This document shows positions 7,001 through 12,500 of a stretch of DNA of 12,500 nt, in pieces. Positions within the stretch are counted from its first letter, which is position 1, and each line of letters begins with the position of its first letter. The notes under the pieces are model-generated. The model saw only the letters and a list, made by a program, of their open reading frames with translations, searched no databases and was not told the DNA's origin. The stretch lies in assembly GCA_905221605.1 (NCBI GenBank), contig CAJNDS010002453.1, positions 235,001 through 247,500 on the forward strand, in the 5' to 3' direction. The translations under genes were made by a program, and so were the position numbers. Source of the stretch: Symbiodinium natans. Taxonomy: Eukaryota > Sar > Dinophyceae > Suessiales > Symbiodiniaceae.

Positions 7001-9858
7001 ACCCTTGCCGAATCCAAATCCAGATCCATCTCGTCCCCTCCAGTGGACTCCGCCTCGGCATACGTTGCCTGGAGCTCCTCTCGGAGATCCTGTGGAAGCT
7101 CTATGCCGTGCTGCGCGGCGTTGGCCTCCAACAGTATCAGTCTCCTGCGTCTCGCCCCCTGGCGCATGCCTTCCAACTCTTGGATGCTTCGTTGCATCGT
7201 GGCACTCGGATCCATAGCGGCGGTCTCCTATCTGTCCTACTCTAGGAAAACTTCGCCTCTTTGAGCAATCCAAGCTGCCAATCTCAACCTCATCAGGGAA
7301 ATCCTCCAAGCAAGCACGACAGACAACTGTTTCCCTACCATGCTCATGCACAAGACGCTCAACTGCTGGTGTGGTGCTGTTGTCCTGTTGCTTGTGTGAG
7401 ATAACGCTGCTGTCATTTTCAAATACAAGCCGCTCGACTGCTGGTGTGGTGCTGTTGTCCTGTTGCTTGTGTGAGATAACGCTGCTGTCATTTTCAAACA
7501 CAAGCCGCTCGACTGCTGGTGTGGTGCTGTTGTCCTGTTGCTTGTGTGAGATAACGCTGTTGTCTTCACTAAAAATCAAGCGTTCATCCCTATCAAGCTC
7601 ACGAACAACTGGCGTATCCACATGACTGAAAAACTGAAGTTGATCCCTCGCAGAGCCGGAAACGTCATCGACTGTCCTTAGTCTGTCCTTAGCTTCGCCT
7701 TGGTCCAGGTCAACATGTTCGTGGCTCGTCTGAAACTCGCAATCAACTACCTCATCAAGACATGAAACATCCAGCAATTCGGGGTTTTCGGGCTCAACAC
7801 ACACTCTTGCAGAGCTGCGATGACCTCGATTCGAAGTCGCACGATGAAAATCACGACTCGAAGACGACTTGCGAGACCGACTTCGACGAAACTGCTCCGT
7901 TTTGGCGATCAAATCCTGCGGTTTCAGCGCTAAAGGATGGTCATTCCGAACTGACGCAAGCCAACTAACTGAAGCAAACATGGTTGGTTTCAGCGTTACG
8001 CCGTGCTTTCGGACGGTAATTACGCCCTGCTGGCCGCACATCGCTGGCTCCCAACCTCCATTCTGACAAAGCAAGTTGATGTTCAGCAAATTGTGCTTGA
8101 TCTGATCGGAAATGACGGCTTCAAACCTAGCCCTACACATGTACACAGCGTCACCCTCATGCTCAGAACTGCTCTTCAATGATGCTGGTGTGGTGGTTTC
8201 AAAGCAAACTTCCACCAAAACATGTGTCGATCCGCCAATCTCAACGGAATCTCCTGTCGCAGTCTCCGCATACGACTTCGGGCGTCCTTCAAGCCATGCA
8301 AGGACCTTCACATGATCACTCTCAAGCGTCTCTCTCGTGATGATGTGGAACGAACTACCGGAGTCAATCAGCCAGTAAATACGATCATTTGGAGGAAAAC
8401 TAACCACTTGGTTCGTGAGCATCATACCAAAGTGATATCCCTCCAAAAACGTCTTGATCGATGACTGTGCTTTTCCACTACCCTTGGTTGTGGGCTGCGC
8501 TGCTGCTTTCGCCGAAGTAGACGATGAAGATGATGGTGCCTCTGGCTGCGTCGTAACGGCCTGGCTCGTCGCCGCTGCGGCTTTGTCCTTCGGAGGTGCC
8601 CAGCAGTCGCGTGCCCAGTGTCCAGTCTTCCCGCAGTTCCGGCAGACATCCGTCTTCTTCGCCTCTCTGCTCTTGCTTCGAGCTTTGTCCCCTTTTCCGC
8701 TTCGCTCACCTTTCTTGTCCTTTCCTTTCGCTTTGCCGCCCTTCAGTCCCTTTTCTCCTTTCTCGCCTTTGTTGCCCTTGTTGCCCTTGGAGCCTTTGTT
8801 GCCCTTGTCTCTGTCGCCCTTTTCGCCCTTACCGCCCTTGAAGGCATTCGCATATCCGGATGCTCCTTCTCTCTGGAAGTCCATCACACGAAGCTGCTCG
8901 TCGTAGAACTGCAAACCAGTCATCAGCTCACTCATGCTTCTTGTTGAGTGATGGAGGAGCAGATACCTCTTGGCCTCAGAATCTAAGTGCTTCATCAAGC
9001 ACAAGACTCCCTCTTGCTCTCCGATGAGCAACTCCGGGAAGCGATGCTTCACCTGCGCCTCGAACTTGAGGAGCTCGGTGGTGTACCACCTAGCGACATC
9101 AAGTGGTCGCTTGAGGTGTTTCGGCGGCATCAGGCCTAATGCCTGCTCGCGAAGGGCTTGTCCTTCCACTCTGGAGCGAACGGACAACTCATTGTTCAAA
9201 GAACGCCAGAGTTCATATCCAGCACTTGCTCCCATCTGCTTTACCTCGATGAGATGCACCAAATCCTGCCCACGCTGGAACTTGCTCATGGACTGACGAA
9301 GCAAAAACCAAAGTTTGGTCGACCGAGCTGCTTTCCCGGCTTCAAGCTTCACTTGCAAGACTTCCACACTGCTACTCATCGCCTCCTGCAACTCCGTAGC
9401 GTACCGATCGTCAAGCAAACAAAGCCAGCTTGTAAGTTCGTCTCTGTAAGCTGTCCAAACTCGGATTTCAGCATGTCTACTCGTCATGGATGCATAGTTC
9501 AGCTGAGGCAACTGTGGGATGTAGCCCTCTGCTCTCTTGTTTCGTACACCAGAGTCTACTTCCATATCCACAGGGGTCGATGCATTCGCAGATGATGCTG
9601 GGGGGTTTCCTCCAGGGGTAGGACTCGTCGACGATGAAGTTGTAGCTGTTGCATTTTGCGCATTTGCAGCATTCGCACTTGCAAGCTGCAATGCCTGCGT
9701 CAGCATGGCACTCATCTGTTGAAGTTGAGCTGCCTGCTGTCGGATCTGCTCGTCCTGTGCTTGCAGCATTGCTCTTGTGAACTCCATCTGTTGAGCTACT
9801 CCAGGTGCAATGGGCAACTGCATGTTCGGAACTTGAAGGGGTTCTTGTGGTGCTGTCT
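4019..9858 (-). CDS. gag-pol: Copia gag-protease-integrase polyprotein segment
   Basis: One uninterrupted frame ending at TAG 4019-4021. In order: gag capsid-like helical region (about 8890-9510); Lys-Gly repeat region (about 8665-8855); CCHC zinc knuckle C-x2-C-x4-H-x4-C (8603-8644); aspartic protease with LIDSGSSFH (Asp 8363-8365); a spacer with three 25-residue repeats (7365-7589); a stretch of about 565 codons where another frame carries ORFX; integrase zinc motif HHMQGH...CEFC (5318-5365); and integrase core D (5249-5251), D (5084-5086), E (4985-4987), spacing D-x54-D-x32-E. A further C-x2-C-x8-H-x3-C motif (4382-4432) and an acidic linker follow. The frame is also open upstream to about 9949 but only from a GTG. 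The natural N-terminus is in the neighbouring frame and joins at the G6 run 9859-9864. Roles: RNA packaging, polyprotein cleavage, cDNA insertion. Confidence 0.88.
4382..4432 (-). other. Extra zinc-binding module (C-x2-C-x8-H-x3-C) after integrase
   Basis: Cys codons at 4430-4432 and 4421-4423, His at 4394-4396 and Cys at 4382-4384, in the context KCPGC...RHSQKC, followed by a charged helical stretch. It lies in the integrase-RT linker, where plant and yeast copia elements normally have no such motif. To my recollection CPGC modules recur in dinoflagellate copia polyproteins. It could bind nucleic acid. Confidence 0.5.
5514..5528. repeat. Small hairpin around the ORFX stop codon
   Basis: CTCCCT (5514-5519) and AGGGAG (5523-5528) pair perfectly around a three-base loop. 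The ORFX stop TGA (5521-5523) lies at the loop. The stem is short and may be fortuitous. Confidence 0.3.
5521..7215 (-). CDS. ORFX: 564-aa nested accessory protein with C2H2-type finger and RS tail
   Basis: The ATG at 7213-7215 has G at -3 and G at +4. In the same frame a stop lies at 7237-7239, so translation must start here or enter by a frameshift after that stop. The protein begins with an Arg-rich helical part (about residues 1-60) and is mostly Pro/Ser/Thr/Glu-rich. It carries a CLLC...H...H finger (Cys codons 6574-6576 and 6565-6567, His 6541-6543 and 6523-6525; C-x2-C-x7-H-x5-H), similar in style to U1/matrin-type fingers. An acidic patch (VVEIDESDEDWGEW) and a poly-Pro segment follow, and it ends in an Arg/Ser tail (RDRSRSPSP) at a TGA. 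It sits between the protease spacer and integrase, +1 relative to gag-pol, which stays open through it. Composition says this frame, not the gag-pol frame, is the natural protein here. Function is unknown. RNA binding is a guess from the finger and RS tail. Confidence 0.7.
   Translation of the reverse strand: MDPSATMQRSIQELEGMRQGARRRRLILLEANAAQHGIELPQDLREELQATYAEAESTGGDEMDLDLDSARVDPSTSSPSMEYVMEETEAAEAPSSHTGVREFQTDPSMSEAPAKGPAMVQMKPTPKIKSKEKTMAVRPVRNLLPDHVDQSTMGVDPREPSGPPPASSAPTRRGKRRWASAGWMTWVARRFGGAWTAQASGASDSPDTPVTLFCLLCQKYVTEAHLMSEPHEANMQGFTQTISKEGLHVTQNPVDWATWEQALAEPEQLELGVTEGKARSVVTLGPSEFPQPNPKETTAAAPASPGPGPSTMVVEIDESDEDWGEWRPTTGVPAPTTPAHPEHPPISMTQPPGEPVSPTAVYTEHRRGPEPRHAKSTLRVTPPWRESLSNLGYHGPYLQLHLNTPGHTPEGLQALGPLRESFLRMQVKDRAQLPVSLTPSKAASDLSNTVMRMAETMETGGAGTLAPGGRPFNPMSLRAQLEAGILTGQQYEDRRRARSQDIQAARSVAPRLALPIPPPPPVPRPERTPETPIPWSGAPSPAFMELIRRRRDRQERDRSRSPSP
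7365..7589. repeat. Tandem repeat, 75 bp, three copies
   Basis: Units start at 7365, 7440 and 7515. The first two differ at about one base (AAATACAAG versus AAACACAAG). The third diverges towards its end, and a partial diverged unit precedes 7365. In the gag-pol frame each unit encodes 25 residues containing ISHKQQDNSTTPAVERLV. The period is a multiple of three, so the frame is kept. It lies in the protease-integrase spacer. Confidence 0.92.
8665..8855 (-). other. Lys-Gly repeat region of Gag (nucleocapsid-like)
   Basis: About 60 residues dominated by GNKG, GEKG and GGK units, then a Lys/Ser/Arg segment ending just before the CCHC knuckle. A basic flexible arm next to a zinc knuckle suggests nucleic-acid binding and condensation. 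The G-x-K pattern is collagen-like only superficially. Confidence 0.75.
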
Positions 9859-10128
9859 GGGGGGTGTTCCCATCTGGTAGAACTGAGGTCCAAACGAAGG
9901 CACAGCCCCAACTGGTGGCTGATGGCCTGCTCCAGTCGTAGCTGTCCACTGCCTTGGGTCTACTCCGCGTGGAACTGAAGCTGGTCGCGCTGGCAAAGAC
10001 CTTCCACGTTCTCTTCTCCCACGGGCACTTGGTGACCTTGCACCAGAAAGCCCTGTGGAACTCAGGCTTGCACTGCGGCCTCTCGGAGAACGGTCTCGCC
10101 CAGGCACACGTTCTTCACCATTGTCCAT
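9859..10128 (-). CDS. gag: Gag N-terminus (Arg/Ser-rich), joins the main frame at a C6 run
   Basis: The ATG at 10126-10128 has A at -3 and G at +4, a strong eukaryotic start context. The first 90 codons encode an Arg/Ser/Pro-rich segment (RDRSPRGRS, then SARGRRERGRS) followed by a Gly/Pro/Gln-rich part. At the coding-strand C6 run (9859-9864) the natural protein moves to the -1 frame. Before the run this frame reads GPQFYQMGTPP, and after it the other frame reads QTAPQEPLQ, so both sides agree in style. Staying in this frame gives only a short tail to a stop at 9796. The main frame upstream of the run has no ATG. Either a base was lost from the C run, or ribosomes slip here. Confidence 0.65.
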
Positions 10129-10481
10129 GCTGGAGCACGAAGCTCCGCTACCACGTTCAAACACGTGGCACAGCTACTGGGGCCTAAGGGACCTCAAAGT
10201 CAAGGTTACACTCAACCTCACAGCACAAAGTGCGGACTCTTTTCTTCACTGCGCTGTTCACAGTTACTCGAGCTCCGCTCGGCTTGAGCCAATGCGAGCA
10301 CGGCTCTCCAGCTTCAAACACTGTCTGCCAGACATGGGAAAACAGGTACTTCAGGTGAAAACACTCAGCCATGGAACTTCTACTCCTGGGTCGGCCTAGC
10401 ACCTCTTAGGTGCTCTGCTGAGCTCTGTGCAGACCTAAACTGGCTTGAGTCACTTCTGGTCACCAAATACCAGGTCACAAA
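10129..10481 (-). promoter_or_regulatory. 5' leader with candidate primer-binding region
   Basis: About 350 bases between the candidate LTR and the gag ATG, with no convincing ORF. At its upstream end (10451-10475, minus strand) lies CTGGTATTTGGTGACCAG. TGGTAT equals the first six bases of the initiator-tRNA(Met) complement used by many copia elements, and TTTGGTGACC is the kind of sequence seen after the PBS in other LTR elements. The match to a particular tRNA is not established. The leader also contains a possible spliced-leader remnant at 10283-10303. Confidence 0.35.
10283..10303 (-). other. Possible relict dinoflagellate spliced leader in the gag leader
   Basis: On the minus strand the 21 bases end in TTGGCTCAAG, identical to the last ten bases of the conserved dinoflagellate spliced leader, and begin with CCGT in the right register. 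In total 15 of 21 positions agree by eye. It lies 155 bases upstream of the gag ATG. Chance cannot be excluded. Confidence 0.25.
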
Positions 10482-10677
10482 CGGGAAACGAGTTCCGACA
10501 AACGAGTTTCGAGAAAACAAACAGAAAACGGTTCTTCCTACTCAAAACAAGGTCTCACCAAGCAAACAAATCTACACTGCCTGACATGTCCTCGTGCCTG
10601 TTCTTCACACTCAGAATAGACAAACTCAAGTGCACATCACATGTCAACTGGGAAACTAGAAGGGTCACATTTCTCAA
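10482..10677 (-). repeat. Candidate 5' LTR
   Basis: On the minus strand it starts TTGAGAAATGTGACC, matching the sequence right after the polypurine tract at 1090, and runs about 195 bases to just before the candidate primer-binding region. Near its end it has small internal repeats (AACTCGTTT twice) and a Thr/Lys-codon-like purine-pyrimidine bias but no ORF. A length near 200 bases is normal for copia LTRs. The counterpart LTR beyond the first 17 bases is not found in the window, so the right limit is better supported than the left. Confidence 0.35.
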
Positions 10678-11049
10678 CTTCGACTCGGCTTCGAAGGCAT
10701 CAAACCCTCAATCTTCAAGGTGGCTAACAAGAGCCAAAGGAAGGGACGTCATCTTCTCGATGGAAGGGCTCCTGCAAGAGAATACGCCCCAGGTGGAGGA
10801 GCATGCCGGCACTGAATGCTGCTTGCCGTGATGCAGGCAGCGCGGTCAGGGGACCACTTGCTTTTGAGTCCCACCTGTGCGGGGTGTCCGTAGCCTGGCC
10901 GAGCTGAGACATTGAGCCTTGATATGAGCTCGTCGGGATAAAAGAGTGTCTCGAACCGACAAGGTGAGTGAACTTTGCTTTGTCATCATGTCCGCAACAG
11001 GGATTTTGTTTCCTTTCACATGTTTCTTTTGATGCGAGTATTGGGACAC
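10678..11049. other. Intergenic stretch without a supported gene
   Basis: Between the candidate LTR and the right-hand gene remnant. The open frames here are short and not protein-like. AAGGTGAGT at 10961-10969 on the + strand is a good match to a eukaryotic 5' splice site, with a T-rich stretch after it (11005-11035). A nearby GGATAAAAG (10937-10945) is TATA-like. Neither is confirmed. Confidence 0.4.
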
Positions 11050-11071
11050 TTTGGGTCAGTTTTGGTTCAAG
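11050..11071 (+). other. Relict spliced-leader-like sequence directly before an ATG
   Basis: TTTTGGTTCAAG (11060-11071) differs at one base from the last twelve bases of the dinoflagellate spliced leader (TTTTGGCTCAAG). An ATG follows four bases later (11076). Such remnants mark genes copied back into the genome from trans-spliced mRNA. The upstream half of the leader is not clearly preserved. Confidence 0.45.
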
Positions 11072-11075
11072 CCAG

Positions 11076-11396
11076 ATGGCTGCTCACCTACGAGCACCGG
11101 AGGTGCCTTCTGACAGCGAGTTGGAAGGCCAAGAAGTTGACCAGCATCGTGTTGCTCAGGTCCTGATTTCCGCAGGACCACCGAATGTGCAACTTCCCTG
11201 GGAACAAGGAAGTTTCAGGAACATCTTCGCACCTGGACCAGTGGTGTCACTGGACTGGCCAGAGCCCAAGGTTCTTATCAATGTGATGAGCCCAATCGTC
11301 TACACCAGGTCTCAGTGTTTTGCAAGACAAAGACAAGACGCCAATCGCAGGTGTCTTGAGCTCCTCACCGGGAGCAGCACACACTTGCCTTTCTAG
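11076..11396 (+). pseudogene. N-terminal fragment of the right-hand gene remnant
   Basis: The ATG at 11076 opens 106 codons to a TAG at 11394-11396. The start is four bases after a spliced-leader-like remnant. The protein is acidic then Pro/Trp-containing (SDSELEGQEVDQ; PNVQLPWEQG; VVSLDWPEP) and loses protein character after about residue 85. It lies upstream of, and on the same strand as, the recombinase-like pieces at 11692-12500. I infer it is the N-terminal part of the same retroposed gene, based on spacing and on a vague resemblance to N-termini of dinoflagellate recombinase-like proteins. It has no recognisable catalytic motif. The following 11397-11691 shows no clear reading frame on either strand and is probably decayed coding sequence or an intron. 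Confidence 0.4.
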
Positions 11397-11691
11397 TTCC
11401 GCTGAAGTCTCACTCCTTCTCTGAGATGATTGTCTTGTAATTCTTGCCCGCCGTCTTGCTCGACGTACTGCAAGAGCCGCATCTCCTGCAGACACCTTCC
11501 CCCGCCGCCCATGCCACATTACTGCGCAGAACTCGAAGACCCCTCTGGCGGGAGAGTCCTCAAGGTGCATCTTCGCGCAGGATGGTTCTAGCTGCGCAAG
11601 TCATCCCGCCGGCCAAGCGTTGCATTGTTTTGTACACTTTACCTGAACCGCCAAACCCTGTCCATAGGTTGAGGAAGCTCCCAAATCCTGA

Positions 11692-12500
11692 ACAAGCCCC
11701 AGGCTGCTTGCACATCTGTCGTTGAGATGCTGTCTCGAACGAAGCTTGAGCAGTCTTTTGCTTTGTTTTGCCAAAGTGATCAAGTGCAAAAAGAAAGATG
11801 AACCCTTTCGAGGAGGCTGTTGCAGGCATGTGGTTGAAGAACCACCAGTTTTGCCAAAAACATTGCAAGAATTGGACGAAGAGGAGAAGATGTTGTCCCG
11901 TCGTGACATGTTTGGCTCGAAATCACCACACACAATCCAGAAACGTGCATCGACTTTGTTGAGGCTGTTTCGTTGGCTTTAAAAACAGGCATATGTGCAA
12001 GGGAAGCGGTTTACAGTTCTGCAGAGAGATATCCCACAGGCGAGCACGAGCCCACACATCAAGCCCGGGACCTGACAGTGCTTGAAGTTAGACTGGAAGA
12101 GTGTGTTGGGAACACCGAGCTCCACGTTGTTGATCGATTTGCAGCAGGAGTGTTCCTGTTTCAGATCTTTAGCAGGAACCGTTGGTCAGACATCAGGCAC
12201 GTGCGATCCTTGAAGTTCGATTTTCTGGAAATTGGACCCGAGATTTGTGGTTTCTGGAAGGCAGGGCTAGAGAGGTGAAACAGTCCAACAAGAAGAAGAA
12301 ACTCTCGTTGTTCATGCCTCTTGTGGCTCCAGTTCGGGGGGTCCACCCGAAGGTGGTGTGGGCCAAAGAATGGCAGAAGGTGGCTGCCGAAGCAGGGATC
12401 GTCTCGAAGACCCTGTAGGCCCTTTACTACCGGCCACCGCCCCAGATGGCGCCTGGCTGCAGAGGTCCATCGACTCCGAGGCCTCCAACTGGCTGACGGG
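11692..12500 (+). pseudogene. Tyrosine-recombinase-like gene, multiply frameshifted, runs off the right edge
   Basis: Pieces follow one another in different frames. Frame 1, 11692-11982: LPKTLQELDEEE, MLSRRDMFGSKSPHTIQ and ASTLLRLFRWL. Frame 3, 11973-12278: GICAREAVYS, then VVDRFAAGVFLFQIFSRNRW followed by SDIRHVRSLKF. Frame 2, about 12250-12415: LFMPLVAPVRGV and VVWAKEWQKVAAEAG. Frame 1 again, 12412-12500: GPLLPATAPDGAWL and SEASNWL. The order is that of dinoflagellate tyrosine-recombinase-like proteins: an N-terminal helical core-binding part, then a catalytic domain whose box I Arg would be in SRNRWSD. Between AVYS (about 12017) and the VVDRF block, much of the core-binding domain appears missing. 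The later catalytic His, Arg and Tyr would lie beyond the window. At least three frame changes and a deletion make this a pseudogene. Family membership is recalled, not searched. Confidence 0.55.

Larger units (their letters stand above)
1090..10677 (-). mobile_element. Ty1/copia-type LTR retrotransposon, minus strand, about 9.6 kb
   Basis: The domain order gag, CCHC knuckle, DSG protease, HHCC/DDE integrase, reverse transcriptase with YVDD, RNase H is the Ty1/copia order, with integrase before RT. Outer limits rest on the 15/17-base match between 1077-1093 and 10663-10679 and on the polypurine tract at 1091-1100. They are less certain than the coding part. The element is long for copia because it carries a 564-aa nested ORF between protease and integrase and a roughly 200-aa C-terminal domain after RNase H. 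The polyprotein is broken at 9859-9864 (frame), 4019-4021 (TAG) and about 2321-2331 (frame). There is no second full LTR, so element age cannot be estimated from LTR divergence. No clear target-site duplication is visible. Confidence 0.85.

Noticed and set aside
7237-7569. 110-codon frame over the 75-bp repeats in the ORFX frame
   Set aside because: It ends at a stop before the ORFX ATG. The gag-pol frame is the coding one here, and this frame merely repeats because the DNA does.
7365-7589. CRISPR-like array
   Set aside because: Repeats are contiguous with no spacers and are coding with a 75-base period, so this is a protein tandem repeat.
8665-8855. Collagen-like G-x-K repeats
   Set aside because: Not a collagen: no regular G-x-y over length, and it sits inside Gag next to the zinc knuckle.
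10940-10975. tRNA-like B-box (GGTTCGAGA, minus strand)
   Set aside because: No matching A-box at the right distance and no cloverleaf could be drawn.
11247-11570. 107-codon minus-strand frame rich in Arg/Ala
   Set aside because: No recognisable domain, and it lies antisense within the recombinase-like remnant. Possible but unsupported.

Overview
The window looks like nuclear DNA from a dinoflagellate, most likely in or near Symbiodiniaceae. This is an inference from protein style, not a database match. The signs are a Ty1/copia-type polyprotein with dinoflagellate-type extra modules, a decayed gene resembling the tyrosine-recombinase-like proteins common in these genomes, spliced-leader-like remnants, GK-rich and RS-rich proteins, and no bacterial gene layout.

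Layout. (1) About 1-1098, minus strand: an open frame for an unrecognised, probably host, protein. Its frame breaks near 135-194 and it runs off the left edge towards a hydrophobic segment. (2) About 1090-10677, minus strand: one large Ty1/copia-type LTR retrotransposon, about 9.6 kb. In its transcription direction it has a candidate LTR (about 10480-10677), a candidate primer-binding region, a leader, gag (start codon at 10128, zinc knuckle at 8603-8644), protease (DSG at 8363-8365), a spacer with a 25-residue tandem repeat, a nested extra ORF of 564 aa (7215-5521) in the +1 frame, integrase, an extra zinc-binding module, an in-frame TAG (4019-4021), reverse transcriptase, RNase H, and a roughly 200-residue C-terminal domain that resembles a degenerate cytosine-methyltransferase fold. 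A 3' UTR follows with eight G-triplets in a row on the + strand, then a polypurine tract. (3) About 11050-12500, plus strand: a relict spliced-leader-like sequence directly before an ATG, then pieces of a tyrosine-recombinase-like gene in at least three different frames. This is read as a retroposed pseudogene continuing past the right edge.

The polyprotein is interrupted three times: a change of frame at a C6/G6 run (9859-9864), the TAG at 4019, and a change of frame at 2321-2331 inside RNase H. The copy is therefore either recently dead or uses recoding at one or more sites. Everything between the breaks is open and keeps most catalytic residues, so decay is recent if it is decay.

The most unusual object is the 564-aa nested ORF. 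It has its own ATG in good context, follows an in-frame stop, carries a C2H2-type finger and an RS tail, and lies exactly between protease and integrase. The gag-pol frame stays open straight through it. It looks like a captured intronless gene or an element-specific accessory gene.
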